Positions 10,728-23,071 are shown, numbered from the stretch's first letter. The stretch: DNA of 64,000 nt from Brevipalpus yothersi (GCA_003956705.1 QZCP01000257.1:62001-126000); one strand, 5' to 3'. Program-made: numbers and translations. Notes: generated by a model from the letters alone, not told the origin.

Positions 10728-11740
10728 GTTTTGGCGAACTCGAATCATTCCCTGATCCTCAAAGTCCACAACCAGTGGACATGGAAACTCAGTTGTTCTT
10801 CTTCCTTGAATTTGATATTTCTGAATCTGTTTCCGCCATGAAATAATTCCCAAGCTTGTTTATTCGTATATTGGAAATGATATTTTCATCGCTAGCAGGC
10901 ATTTGAAACGCATCTACTGAGTAGGTTTGAAAAATTATCAAAGGCCTCTGTATTCTTCTGACCCTTATTGTAAGACATGACAGAAGTCTCAGCTACTCGG
11001 AGCTCTCTGTCATCTATTCTATCTTCTAAATTTTTTATTCAGATCAATTTCCCTCTGAATATCTTTTTAATGAATAAATATCGTTTCCTACTTAGTCAGT
11101 ATTCCGTTGAAGATGATGATAATCTTAACAAATGAGCGGAAGACTCATAATTTGTCGTGTTCCATATTTTTTCTTGACTATTTTCAGCATAATCGTAAAC
11201 AGTTGGAAGACTTGCCCATCATTCAAAATAGCTAAGATATTCAATTTTCATCATACGTGAATACTTTCATTCCAGCAAATTAGGCATCCTTTTTGCATTT
11301 GCATTTTCTTTTTGCTAAGGAAATGGATCGTATCAATATTCTTTGATGAGTAATCTGCTACGTATCAATATCATAAGTCTCGCCGTCATGATCATTGGAA
11401 AATTGACATATTCTGGGTGATCAATCGCTGAGCTGTTCTCTAATTACCTGAAATCTTTCCAAAGAGACAAAATTGCTTTAATTGTTTGTTTCCAATGGTA
11501 TTTTTCACATCAATGATATCGGTAATATTCGATTCTGGAATTCTATGGGAAACCAAATCTTGGAAAGCATGGCATATGTCAGCCTGGTGTCGATAATTGT
11601 CGTATGTATTCGATCCAGCGACCAAGAAAGTATAGTTCTATCCACCTTGAGGAAGCTTGTGGAAGGCTGGTAGTGAGAAAGCCCAATAAATAATGGACAC
11701 AAAAAGGGTGGAAATACTTATAGGCTTCCTCATCTTTTGT
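10716..11740. repeat. Duplicated 3' flank, copy 2 (pairs with 4287-5340)
   Basis: This is the second copy of the roughly 1 kb block following protease gene 1. It runs from the VPKLP-stop codons through AT-rich spacer into the legumain-like fragment. The stretch 11341-11640 is nearly base-for-base the same as 4950-5240. Confidence 0.8.
11358..11733 (-). pseudogene. Legumain-like 5' fragment, copy 2
   Basis: Same minus-strand block as the copy at 4963-5335: a short leader, then VAGSNTYDNYRHQADI and the GIP-to-RIP ESNI segment. This copy also has a nonsense change: the Trp codon just before NYTFLVAGSN is TAG. The downstream remnant with its in-frame stops is shared with copy 1. So the fragment was probably already broken before the block was duplicated, and this copy decayed further. 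Confidence 0.65.
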
Positions 11741-11892
11741 GGACAGAATGAAGCCGATTTTCATCTAAAAAATCGATTGATTGTAATTAAAACAATCTTC
11801 TATTAATCATTCGGGTTAATTAATTAATTTTTCCTTTCTCAGAATTTGATCAAATCATTTGATTTATGCCCAAAAACTCAATAAAATGTGAC

Positions 11893-14097
11893 TTATATCT
11901 TGTGTTTCACTTTAAAAACAGTGTAGGAAGTAATAAAACAGAAAACAGACCAATAAATACTGATCAAAAATCCTGGCAAAACCATCGATACAAAATGAGC
12001 TCCTTTTTTAAGTAATATATTTCGCAAGCTCAATGCTGGAGCTGTGAAAGGCAATAGTAAGCTGAACCATCGAATAAAGTAGGGAAGCGATTCTAGAGGC
12101 CAAAAAATTCCTCCAGCAAACATGATGGTCATTGTCAGTCCAACAATTATGATAATCAAATTTCCGAGATCTGGGAACAAAACCCCTAAAATGATACCTG
12201 TCATCTGTCCGGTCAAGGTTTGTAGACTGAGAAGTCCGAACGCCATCCAAAAAGAACCTTCACATGGTATTTTGAAAATATAAACGCAAAAGACTAGAAT
12301 TAAAAATGCATCCACAATAAGGTAAGTAGAACGAGCAACCGTTTGAGCGATCATTATTTGTGTAAATGAAATGCCTGTGGAAAAATTTCGCTCGAACATA
12401 TTATCTGATTGCTCCATAGACATGGCTAGAGCAGCTAAACCCGGTGAGCATCCATAGACAATACATATAATGAAGCCAACTGATGAGTATATCTGTTGAT
12501 CAGGAATTTGATTTTCTGGAACATTTCCGAAAACTGGATGCCCAAGTTCAATGGGAAGTCGGCGAATTTCTGGTTTAATGTCCATGGCAGATGCAGTCGT
12601 ATTCATTGATTTGAGCAATCCATTTCGCAATGTTTGCTCAATTGTTATCATGGTGAATAGATCACTTCTATCTACGAATAGGTTGATCGTTCCCTGATCA
12701 ATTGTCACATCATCCAAATCTTTCATGTTGAACATGTTGATTCGTTCATGGAATCCATCTGAGAAGCCACGCTTAAGATAAATCGTTGCTTCAACTTTAA
12801 GAGCTCTCATGTCTTCTATTGCAGTATCAAGATTTATATAACTTCGAAGATCAAGAATCTTTCGATCCAAATTTTCTTTCAAAACTTCAGGATAAAATGG
12901 TGTCAAATAGTGACTATACGCTATACTGTAGTTTTCCGGTCGAACATGGAGAATACCGTATTGTGGTTCCTCTTCGACAACCCATGCTACCGGCAGATCA
13001 ACTTGAGATGGACCAATACATGTGAAAATCACAGTAAATGAAACGAATGGTGATATAAATAAGGCGAAAATATAGATTGGCTCTCGTATGGCTTGTATCA
13101 AGTATCGCCAAATCAGAACGTTGATCGAGATGAGGAAGGCTTTTATTGGATTTGAGTGGCGATAATTTTTCCAAGGTTCCACAAGCTCATAGCGATCAAT
13201 ATCGAGTTTGTAAGGCAATGATCTTACTTGTTTATATGGCAAGGAAACTTCATTCAGATCATCTTCACGATTTTTTCTCAAACAAATCTGATAAAACACA
13301 TCTTCCAATGAATTGGCATTGAAACGTTCAATTAAATTGCTAGGTCGATCCTCTTCCAATATCTGGCCTTTTCTCATGAAACTGACTATTTGCGCTTTTC
13401 GCGCCTCTTCAATGTAGTGGGTAGTAATGATGATGGTCATCTGACTTTCGGTGGTCAGTGTTTGCAAAAGTTTCCATATTTCAGAACAAAGTAGAGGATC
13501 TGTACCTACAGTTGGCTCATCAAGAATAGCCAATCTAGGTTTGTGAAGGATTGCACATGCTAACGATAAACGCCTTTGTTGTCCAGTACTCATCCGACCG
13601 ATCAGTCGATTCTTTTCAGGAATGTCCAGTAGTTTGAGAAGATGATCAGTTTGTTGGGAGATGTCATCCTTGGACATAAAATTGAGTCGACCAAAGTAGC
13701 TCAATATTTCGGCTACTTTCAAGTTTGATAGTAGAGCCATTTCTTGAGGCATATAGCCGATACCAGGACCTGGAACACCTGATCCAGATTCTCTTGGCTT
13801 GCATCCGAACACTCGAACTTCACCATCATCATGTCTCAAAAGTCCACAGACAATTTTGAGAATCGATGTTTTTCCACATCCGCTAGGTCCTAGAAGACCA
13901 TACAAATGTCCAGTAGGAACATGAAGAGATACACCGTTGAGAGCATGAATAAACTTTCCACTAGACCTGTAAACTAGGCGAACATTTTCGGTTATCACAG
14001 CGAATTTCACCGAGGATTGATGATCATGAAGTTGTCCAGTACTATTATTATTATTATTATTATTGTCCATGGTTATTGGTACATATGGATATACCAT
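11893..14097 (-). CDS. ABC half transporter A (ABCH/ABCG type)
   Basis: A single uninterrupted 734-codon frame. The order is nucleotide-binding domain, then transmembrane domain, as in ABCG and arthropod ABCH half transporters. Visible motifs: Walker A GPSGCGKTS (70-78), Q-loop Gln118, signature STGQQRRLS (170-178), Walker B LAILDE (189-194) and H-loop His227. Gly is replaced by Thr at the second signature position. One hydrophobic span precedes a large extracellular section (about residues 380-550), and about five follow. The N-terminus has a run of seven Asn. Such proteins act as dimers in plasma membranes; arthropod ABCH members have been linked to lipid export to the cuticle, but substrate cannot be inferred here. 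It lies head-to-tail 576 bases downstream of its paralogue and probably arose by tandem duplication. Confidence 0.88.
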   Translation of the reverse strand: MVYPYVPITMDNNNNNNNSTGQLHDHQSSVKFAVITENVRLVYRSSGKFIHALNGVSLHVPTGHLYGLLGPSGCGKTSILKIVCGLLRHDDGEVRVFGCKPRESGSGVPGPGIGYMPQEMALLSNLKVAEILSYFGRLNFMSKDDISQQTDHLLKLLDIPEKNRLIGRMSTGQQRRLSLACAILHKPRLAILDEPTVGTDPLLCSEIWKLLQTLTTESQMTIIITTHYIEEARKAQIVSFMRKGQILEEDRPSNLIERFNANSLEDVFYQICLRKNREDDLNEVSLPYKQVRSLPYKLDIDRYELVEPWKNYRHSNPIKAFLISINVLIWRYLIQAIREPIYIFALFISPFVSFTVIFTCIGPSQVDLPVAWVVEEEPQYGILHVRPENYSIAYSHYLTPFYPEVLKENLDRKILDLRSYINLDTAIEDMRALKVEATIYLKRGFSDGFHERINMFNMKDLDDVTIDQGTINLFVDRSDLFTMITIEQTLRNGLLKSMNTTASAMDIKPEIRRLPIELGHPVFGNVPENQIPDQQIYSSVGFIICIVYGCSPGLAALAMSMEQSDNMFERNFSTGISFTQIMIAQTVARSTYLIVDAFLILVFCVYIFKIPCEGSFWMAFGLLSLQTLTGQMTGIILGVLFPDLGNLIIIIVGLTMTIMFAGGIFWPLESLPYFIRWFSLLLPFTAPALSLRNILLKKGAHFVSMVLPGFLISIYWSVFCFITSYTVFKVKHKI

Positions 14098-14673
14098 TCC
14101 TGAACTGGAAGCTGTGAAACTTCCCGATCAACTGGAAATGTTTTTTTCTGTTTCATAGGAGGAGATGGACAAGTGAGTGTTCTTATCTGTTCTGATTGCA
14201 ATACATGATGAACATTTCAATCTTAATCAAGGAGAACATGGTATACTTTGTGCTCTTATTTTTCCAATAGATTATCAAAGTGATATTGTTTCAATGTCAC
14301 TTTTGCTCCTATGAATTGATCAGTCCAATTACTAACAGAAAATTTCCTTGAAAAAGTCTTTGCAATTTTAAATGCCTAGGATCAAATTATTTTTTCTTAC
14401 ATTGTAAACTTTTCGTCCTTGTTCAGTTGAAACTAGAGACTTTGAGTTGTGAGAGAATTTTTTTCTTCCATCAAACCGAGCCCGGATAATCGATAATAAG
14501 TTCAATTTTCCAGTGAATAATCAAAAATTGAGATGTATAAATGTATATGGAAAAATAATATCATAAAATTGGGAAACAATATGCATCAGGAAAATGTTAT
14601 TTCTAAGTTTCAAAAATTCAATCAATGAAAATGTATTTTATCAAATTTTTTTACACAATTTTGGAGAAGAAAA
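14098..14673. other. Spacer between the two ABC transporter genes
   Basis: AT-rich 576-base spacer that should contain the 3' end of transporter B and the promoter of transporter A. No exon or clear core promoter element was seen. Confidence 0.5.
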
Positions 14674-16884
14674 TTATGATGTATACTTAATTTTAAAAAC
14701 AATATAAGCAGCGATAAAGAAAAATATACCCCAACCGATACTCATTACAAAACCTGGTAAAACCATTGGAACAAAAGGAGCTCCTTTCTTTATCAAAATA
14801 CTTCGTAAACTTATCGCTGGCATGGTGAAAGGAAGTGATAAACTTAACCACCGGAAATAGTATGGAAGAGCATCAAGAGGCCAAAAAATTCCTCCCGTAA
14901 AAATGACATACATCAATGAGCCAACGGCAATGAAAACTAGATTTTCAATAGCAGGAAAAGCAGCACCCAAAAATATGCCGGTCATTTGTCCAGTCAATGT
15001 TTGTAGAAATAGTAGTGAATATGCGACAAAAAATGATCCTTCACATGGTATCTTGAAGAGGAATACACATAAGAAAAGGATGAACAGAGCATTCACTGAC
15101 AAGTAAGTAGATCGTGCAATTGTTTGTGCAACCATCATTTGAAGAACAGATATTCCGGTGGCAAAATTTCTATCGAACATTTTGTCCGATTGCTCCTTGG
15201 ACATGGCTAAAGCAGACAGTCCCATTGAACATCCATAGAGAATACTTATCATGAATCCAGGAGCGGCATAATCTTGGAGACCAAAACTTTCACTTTGGAA
15301 TAGATTTCCATATACTGGCTCACCAAGTTCGAATGGTAATCGTCGAAGTTCTGGTCTCGAATCTGATGCAATCGCAGTCGTATTCATCAGCTTAAATAGA
15401 GCCAATTTTAGAGACAATTCAACTGTTACCATCACGAATTTGTTTGACATATCACCGTACAGATGAATTGTTCCCTGATCAATTGTCACATCATCCAAAT
15501 CTTTCATGTTGAACATGTTGATTCGTTCATGGAATCCATCTGAGAAGCCACGCTTAAGATAGATAGTGGCATCAATTTTAAGAGCTTTCATATCTGCAAT
15601 TGCAGTGTCAAGATTCGGATAATTTCGAAGATCAAGAATCTTTCGATCCAAATTTTCTTTCAAAACTTCTGGATAAAATGGTGTCAAATAGTGACTGTAT
15701 GCTATACTGTAGTTTTCCGGTCGAACATGGAGAATACCGTACTGTGGTTCCTCTTCGACAACCCATGCTACCGGTAAATCACGTGGAGTATGTCCAATAC
15801 ATATAAATAGAACACCAAGAGACACAAGCGGAAATAAGAATAAAATTAACAGGAACACTGGCTCTCGAATAGCTTGTAGTAGATAACGCCAAATGAGAAC
15901 ATTGATTGACACTAGGAATGCATTGATCGGATTTTTAACACGATGATCTTCCAAAGGCTCCTTAAGATCAAATCGATCATCACTTGATCCAATGGCTAGT
16001 GATTCTCGATGCTCCTTTAATCGTCTGTGTATTTCTCCAGCATTTCTGGAATCGGTGACCACTAAAGTGTTCCGACGTTTTTGTTTCAAACAAATTTGAT
16101 AGAATACATCTTCCAATGATGTGGCATTGAATCGTTCAATTAAGCTGCTGGGTGGTCCTTCTTCCAGAATCTCTCCTTTCCTCATAAAACTGACCACTTG
16201 AGCTTTCCGACATTCCTCAATGTAATGTGTTGTGATGATGATGGTCATTCCGTTTTTGGACGATAGTCTACCCAAAAGTTCCCATATTCTGTCACACAAC
16301 ATTGGATCGACACCCACAGTGGGCTCATCAAGAATGGCCAATCTTGGACGATGGATAATTGTACAGGCTAATGAGAGACGACGCTGTTGACCACCACTCA
16401 TATCTTTGACCATACGCTTTGGATCGGGAATTTCCAATAATTTCACTAATCCATTGATCTGAGATCGAAGCTCAGAGGTGGGCATAAAGTAGAGACGGCC
16501 AAAGTAGCTTAACATTTCTTCAACCGTCAAATCGGATTGAAGTGCTATATCTTGGGGCATATATCCGATTCCAGCACCCGGCACACCGGATCCAGGTAGT
16601 CCAGGTTTGTAGCCGAAAATTCTCACAATACCAGAATCTGGTTTCATTAGACCGGACACTATTTTGAGAAGAGATGTCTTTCCACACCCACTTGGTCCAA
16701 GAAGGCCGTAAATATTACCGGCCGGCACACTGATTGATAAGTTGTTGAGCACATAATTGCTCTTGGCACCTGTACCGTATGTTAAACAAATATTTCGAGC
16801 ACGAACCGCTAGTTTAAGTTTTGACACATCACTGTATGAAGTTTCGAAACTAGTGTCCACTGTGATCACGGGTTGAGTGGTCAT
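14674..16884 (-). CDS. ABC half transporter B (ABCH/ABCG type)
   Basis: Intronless 736-codon frame starting MTTQPVITVD; a TTTTTTAG shortly before the ATG on the minus strand may end a 5' UTR intron. Nucleotide-binding motifs are canonical: Walker A GPSGCGKT (63-70), Q-loop Gln111, signature SGGQQRRLS (163-171), Walker B LAILDE (182-187) and H-loop His220. The C-terminal half holds one transmembrane span, a long extracellular segment and then about five spans ending in VFKIKYTS. It is the upstream member of a tandem pair. About 300 bases of the extracellular-segment coding sequence (15470-15774) are almost identical to transporter A, much more than the rest of the gene. Probably a homo- or heterodimeric exporter of lipids or xenobiotics. 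Confidence 0.9.
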   Translation of the reverse strand: MTTQPVITVDTSFETSYSDVSKLKLAVRARNICLTYGTGAKSNYVLNNLSISVPAGNIYGLLGPSGCGKTSLLKIVSGLMKPDSGIVRIFGYKPGLPGSGVPGAGIGYMPQDIALQSDLTVEEMLSYFGRLYFMPTSELRSQINGLVKLLEIPDPKRMVKDMSGGQQRRLSLACTIIHRPRLAILDEPTVGVDPMLCDRIWELLGRLSSKNGMTIIITTHYIEECRKAQVVSFMRKGEILEEGPPSSLIERFNATSLEDVFYQICLKQKRRNTLVVTDSRNAGEIHRRLKEHRESLAIGSSDDRFDLKEPLEDHRVKNPINAFLVSINVLIWRYLLQAIREPVFLLILFLFPLVSLGVLFICIGHTPRDLPVAWVVEEEPQYGILHVRPENYSIAYSHYLTPFYPEVLKENLDRKILDLRNYPNLDTAIADMKALKIDATIYLKRGFSDGFHERINMFNMKDLDDVTIDQGTIHLYGDMSNKFVMVTVELSLKLALFKLMNTTAIASDSRPELRRLPFELGEPVYGNLFQSESFGLQDYAAPGFMISILYGCSMGLSALAMSKEQSDKMFDRNFATGISVLQMMVAQTIARSTYLSVNALFILFLCVFLFKIPCEGSFFVAYSLLFLQTLTGQMTGIFLGAAFPAIENLVFIAVGSLMYVIFTGGIFWPLDALPYYFRWLSLSLPFTMPAISLRSILIKKGAPFVPMVLPGFVMSIGWGIFFFIAAYIVFKIKYTS

Positions 16885-18045
16885 TTTGTTGATGGTGGAT
16901 GATTATCAATACCTAAAAAACAACATGATAAGATGATAACTTTTTCTTTCGAATTATGGATAAAAATTCACTTTCACAGGATTTTCCAAAATCCTATCAT
17001 GGAAACTCGTTGATAAAGAGAATGATGATGGTGACAATAAGTTGAGATGGAGAGAAAGAGGGAAAAAAATACCAATGAAATCCAGACACTTAAATCACAT
17101 AATCACATAAGACGGATCTATGGCAGGTAAGTGGGCAAAGGTAAAGTATTCAAACGAAGGAGAAAAGTGGTCACACTGGCGATCGGCGTTGAAATAGCAG
17201 TAACCAGAGGTGCTAAATTTTCAAGACTGTCAAATGATAGGAGAGAGAGGAGAGAAGAGAAAGAGAGAGAGAGAGAAAACAAGTTAGTTGAATTTTAAAA
17301 GTGAGAATATCGTTCTGAATTCTTGATGTTCTTGATGTTCGAAGAGAGATAGAGAGATAGAGAAAGATGCTCGGAGAGATGGTGATGTAGTGAGCAGAAA
17401 AGGAAAAGGAAGAAGAAGCAGAAGCAGAAGAAGAAGAAGAAGAAGAAGATGATGAAAAAGGAAGAGAAAAAATTTTCCCTCCACTTATTCTCTCTTTTCA
17501 CTTTGTTTGTGTGTACATGTGTGTGATGTGAGTGTGTCTATGCAATGTCCAGTTTAAGGAAAAATAATAATAATCGAATTTGTAAGGAAGGATTGAGCAA
17601 AATAAAACATTGATCAATTGATTTTTTAAGGGCGTTTTTCCTTATTTCACTAGTCAGCCTAGGCTCTCAACTTGTCTCAGTACTTATTAACTGAAAGCTA
17701 AGTAAACAAGCGAATGAAGACAAGCATGTGTCGATAGTTGGAAAAAAGAAAGAGAAAGAGAGAGAGCGAAACTTTTCGGAAGGAAAAATATTTTAGCCTG
17801 AGACTTGTGACGAGCATTTATTGCTGTAAAAGTATGCATACATATACATGTATACATGTATATACATGTACATGTACCTGTATATATTGAAGCTACTACG
17901 ATAACATTGGCCTTCTACTGGCTCTTGTGATGGTCCTAATGGAAAGTGAGCAAATAATCGTCATCTCAGGATAGCTGCGAGTGGTGCAAGTCCACTGACT
18001 GGATGAAACAACTCATAAAGATTGAAACAAGGAAAGAAAGAAAGA

Positions 18046-18112
<67 letters not shown>

Positions 18113-21100
18113 TGAGTCCAAAGAGAGAGAGAGAGAGGGATTCACGAAGGCCATTTCGGCTTGATAATCTTCTGATTGGAAGAGAGGGAATAAGCCAGAG
18201 GCTAAATTCGAGGAACTAGAAATGGTCCATTGATCGATGTTTTATTTTCTCGCTTGATCCAACATTTTCTATACTCTCTCTCTTCTTTCTCTGGTATAAT
18301 TGGTAAGTAGTTACCACCATGTAGCTGAGAGTTGATTTTTTTTCACTTTTCCCTTAATCTATCTCTCTAGGAGTTTCAAGGAATCAGCTGTGTGTATGTG
18401 TATGTATAAACTGAAACATTATGCAAACTGGCCGATAAGAATTTTCTAACATTAGTACATGAGTAGTATAATCGATAGAAAAAAAGTATGTTATTATCGG
18501 CACGTGAGTTTGATCACTCTCTCTCTCTCTCATTCTCAATATTGCGACATCACCTTTACGCTCGACCACGCAGATCATGATAGAACAGTAATGATATAAC
18601 GAAGTGTCACTTCGATTTGGATCAAAAAATTTGAACTGGATCAGTAGACGAATTGATTTGTGAAGCATGATCTTCTCAAGTTCAAAGAATTCGAATTCGA
18701 AGCAAGTGAGATCAAGCAGTGAAATTCGATAGTCTTCCATATTCATCTGATACATAATATCTAATGCTTAAATCCTCCAGGCTTATCCTCATCTCCTGTA
18801 AAAGTTTTCTCTCTGATCTCTGTACAAGTCATTTATCATTGAATGGAATTTTTCTTACCTGAACACGCATGTTGAAATGAGACTTTTTTCACAGACAACA
18901 CAGGAGAAAAAGATTCTCTATCCATAATATTTCTCAGTATCAGACACATAATACATGAACTGAACGCACAAGATTTCCAGTATTTTCAGATACATTCGAA
19001 AACTTTGATTTGAATGGTAACCGGCAAAAACTTAGAATGAGAAAAGAAAACTGATCGATAGAATAAGATACAATTGAGTAGATTATCTGTTTACAGTTCA
19101 AATTGAGTTCTCTCCCTCAATTTTTCGAACCTTAAAAATTGCTCCATCAATTATTCACAATCAAAGTGAAATCGAATCACTGAGAACATAATTCATAAGT
19201 GGTTGTTCTTGATGGGGCTTGATTGAACATGGTTTCATCAATGAGCAGCAATGTCCGATCATGATGATTTACTTGACCATGAGTGTGACTGTGTATGAAA
19301 GAAAAACTTCTATCAACTATATTGTTGAGAACAGCCATGATCTTGGAAAGAATACATGAATTTTATAGATTTAATCAAATTGATGTTCAATCGAGGTAGA
19401 CAAAGATACATGTATGCATGGGAACAATTTTCTACATTCAAGGCATTTCCTGATTCACATTTCAATTTCAATTTCTTTTCATTCATCAACTATATAAATA
19501 CACACACACACACACCCAATACGTTTTGGTTGATTTGCAGCACATTAATCCATTCAGTGACAACAATTATCCTATTCTTTACTCACCATTCAAGCTTTCT
19601 TGATGGTCCTCTTTAACCATCATCAAAAGGAAGAAGTGCTAGTTATTACTATTCCATACAATTGACAGATTATCGAGCTGAAAATTTAACTCTCTCCTCT
19701 CCTTAACCTTGTGACAAACCAAAAAATTTGAAGCTTTACTGGTGAATCAAGTCAAGAAATATCATCTACTGATATTTCACCGAAGAATTTGAATTTATCT
19801 TTTTCATTTTCTCTTAATCTTTCTTCATTTAAATTAACGCATGCAAAACTGTCACGGCTATAGCTGTGGGGTTAAATTTTTGTGATTAATTTTGTTTCTC
19901 TTTTTTCAACATAACCGTAGATGTTCACAATAGTATGAATGCAAAGGAAAATTTGAAAAATTTCTTCCAATGAACATGCAAAAAATCGTATTTCAATTAT
20001 ATTTTCTATTCAATTTTTTACCATTCGAAATGAGGAATATCAAAACATATTGAGTCATTCAAGTGATGATGTTGAAGTAAAGTTTGCTTACAATAAAAGA
20101 TACTGACCATTGAATGAACAATTTCCTCTTTGTGATCATAAAAATTGCGAAGACAATCATTTCTCTTGGGAAAAAATTTTCAGAGATTGCAGAATTTTCC
20201 TCATCGATTCTCGATATTCTCAAGAGCATTCGATGAAGGAGCAAAATTATTATTAGTCTTGATGGGCTGGGAGTAATAATAACGTTAAAAAGAACCTCTG
20301 AGCATTTCATCTAAATAATTGAGAATCTATCGACCCAGAATCGCATATTTTTGCAATTTATCCTCATCTCCAAATCGATAAATTCTCACTTTCTCTGTAC
20401 TAGTATACGTGAAAAAAAAATTGTTTTCACAAATAAGCAACGAATCAAAGATCAATTGAGAAAAATATTATGCAAAGCATTCAAGGTGTAGTATTGATCA
20501 TGTCTCGATCAATTTTCTCGATCGAAGTGGTTGAGCGAGAGAGAAAAAGCTGACTTGTTTATTGGGCAAATGCCATTGGATAGGTAAGTATTTTGCTTTC
20601 ATAATAACTACCAGTTTTGCTTTTTACTTATTCCAAGTTTGAAATATTTTCCTGGTTCCAGAGGCAAGAAAATGGTTGCAAATTATTTACGAAAGAGGAG
20701 AAGAGAAAAACGAAAGAGGTAAAAGGCCGATGGCAAAATAAAGGAATACAGCCTCTTGATGAACGTAGAGTGTATAAATTAGAAGGGATAAAATTGATTG
20801 GGCTATGAATAGATGTGTAAAATTGGTAAATACTCATACTTTAGGTGGACAAGGTGTTATCCTATTTTCAACATTTATTTTTCGAATGCATGAATTGAAG
20901 CCTCTTCAATGTCAGATAGACATTTGCTTTGATCATCCCAATGAATCATACAAGAAACTTATCATCTCATAACTATCATCAATGGATCGAAAAGGTGAAA
21001 CATTTTAACTGTATCATTGTTTCATCTTCCTGTCATCATGCTAATTGTTTATCAATTCATGAAAATAGTCCAATGTTTCCATGGAACAAGAGTGGCTGTT

Positions 21101-21396
21101 CAATTGTCTAGGGCTCAATTGAGTGAGTCATATAAATACAAAAAAAGAGAGTATCAAATTGATATTCAATCAACAAGCTGAACTGCTCAACAAAAATGTT
21201 GAAAGACAAAGGCAATGATAATAATTTTTTTTTTCGGGTGCAATAAATTATCAAGCTCCAGGGTGAACGAAAAATATTCCTCTCACCAACACTGTATCTC
21301 AAACTCACTAGAAAGAAGCGAAGTCTTCAAATTTCGAAAAGTCCACATGATTCCCTCATGCAATAAAAACTTTTCGAATATTTCTTCACCCTGCTG

Positions 21397-21428
<32 letters not shown>

Positions 21429-23071
21429 TCCTCTCATCATTCCTTGGAATGCTTGAGACCCATTTGATTTCGATGAATTTCTGACGCAAATAAATATCAA
21501 ACAGGTTTCCTTTTTTTCGAAATCTAAAGCGTTTTGAGAATAACTTCATGAACGTGACTCGGGACTGAGAAAGCGAGAAAAACATCATTTACTGCATCGA
21601 AATGTCGGAAAGAGAGAGAAAGATAGCTTGTTTCCATCAATTTTGGAGTTGGCCATAGCCGGTGGACCTTCATCAGCATCCTGCATGGTCAATTTGTTGA
21701 CAATGCATCTTCCGATACTGTGAATCTGATGCATTTTTAATGATGTTTTCATGATACTCATCATTAGTAACATGTCTAGAAAGATAGTGAGGGAGAGTTT
21801 GGTTACTTTTTTTAGGTGTAATTTATCCAGAATATATCTCTCCAGATATCAGAGGAAAAAATTTCTCAGATTTCTTAAATGAAACATAGAAAATGGGATG
21901 CAATGTGAGCTTAAGATATTCATCTTAGATCAAGTAACATGGAAGAAGTGAATCGATTTATGACGTATCAGGGCTGGACAGGTTAATAATTAATTATCAT
22001 TCTACGCAATAATTTCTTGAGAGGTTCTCTAGTGAATTCAGTGGTTTGAAAGCCAGTGGTTTATATTCGAGCAAACAACTACTAGCCTTGACAACTGTGT
22101 GCTTCTTCGGTGAAACATATGATTTACATGAATCGATACAAATATTCAACTGCATGAACTGACTGCAGGAGCTCAGCATTTATCAACCTCAAAAAGTCAT
22201 CCTGATTGTTTGTTGAGATGATCGAACGGAGAGTCAACATTTCAACAAACAAGTGCTGAAAATGTCTTATCAAGCTAAATTAGCCAGGTAATCAAGTCAA
22301 AAACTGTTCCAATTGTATTTCATAGCACGAATTACGGAAAATGTTGCTCTGCATGTGTATAATCTGATATTGCATCAATAATACACAACACAGGATGAGT
22401 TTGATATTGAAGTGTTCAGAAAGTCATCAAAATCAGTGATGATGATCAACTTTGACAACCAAATCAGAGAGATGAGACCTGGATACTTGAAAGAAATGCT
22501 GAGTATGCGGTGTATGTTCGAGGGTGAAGAAGAAGGTGCAAGATCATGTTGAATAGATTTATTCAAAAAACTAAATTAAGTAAGGAATATTTTTTCCTGA
22601 GACTCGGAAATTCTCAGATTTCTGTTTAGGAAAAAAAGGTTGAAGGCACTTTTTATAAAGCGATCTTTCAATCGCTGACAAAAAAAACGTTATGCAAAGG
22701 AGAGAGCTAGAAAGATCTCTCCTTTTGTATCAAAAAAAAGGTGTGAATGAGTAAATGATTCTACTACATTCCTTAACGTGTAAAAAAATGTTCACCTATA
22801 TCCACTATGACTAGTGACTCTAAGCTATGCGGAACATATTTACAGTTATGCCGCAAATTGAATAAAAATAGAGAGTAAAAGAGTAATCAATACTGAAGAG
22901 GTCTTGATACGGAGGTAAGAGATGAGAAATTAAAGCTATTCTTTGAGAACTCATCAATTCTTCTGGTTCGAAAAGAAGAGGAATGATCCTGAACTATTTC
23001 CAAATTTGAAGACAATCAATATGGTCAAGTTCAATGGTAGTGGGGTTTGGAGGAATGGAGAGCGTAAACTT
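16885..23071. other. Gene-poor region with simple repeats
   Basis: About 6.2 kb upstream of transporter B and downstream of seipin. It contains GA/GAA-rich DNA at 17240-17470, palindromic TACATGTA repeats near 17840-17880, a long (AG)n at 18049-18109, a CT run near 21398-21425 and poly-purine stretches. Short open frames mostly overlap these tracts. A slightly coding-like stretch at about 21600-21750 (minus strand) is not supported well enough to call. Confidence 0.5.
18049..18109. repeat. (AG)n microsatellite
   Basis: An almost perfect AG dinucleotide run of about 60 bases, followed by a second shorter GA run near 18122-18136. Confidence 0.95.

Noticed and set aside
21585..21773. Minus-strand stretch with coding-like codons (DADEGPPAMANSKIDGN)
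   Set aside because: It is short, has no clear upstream exon or in-phase partner, and ends in CT-rich DNA. Not enough support for an exon call.
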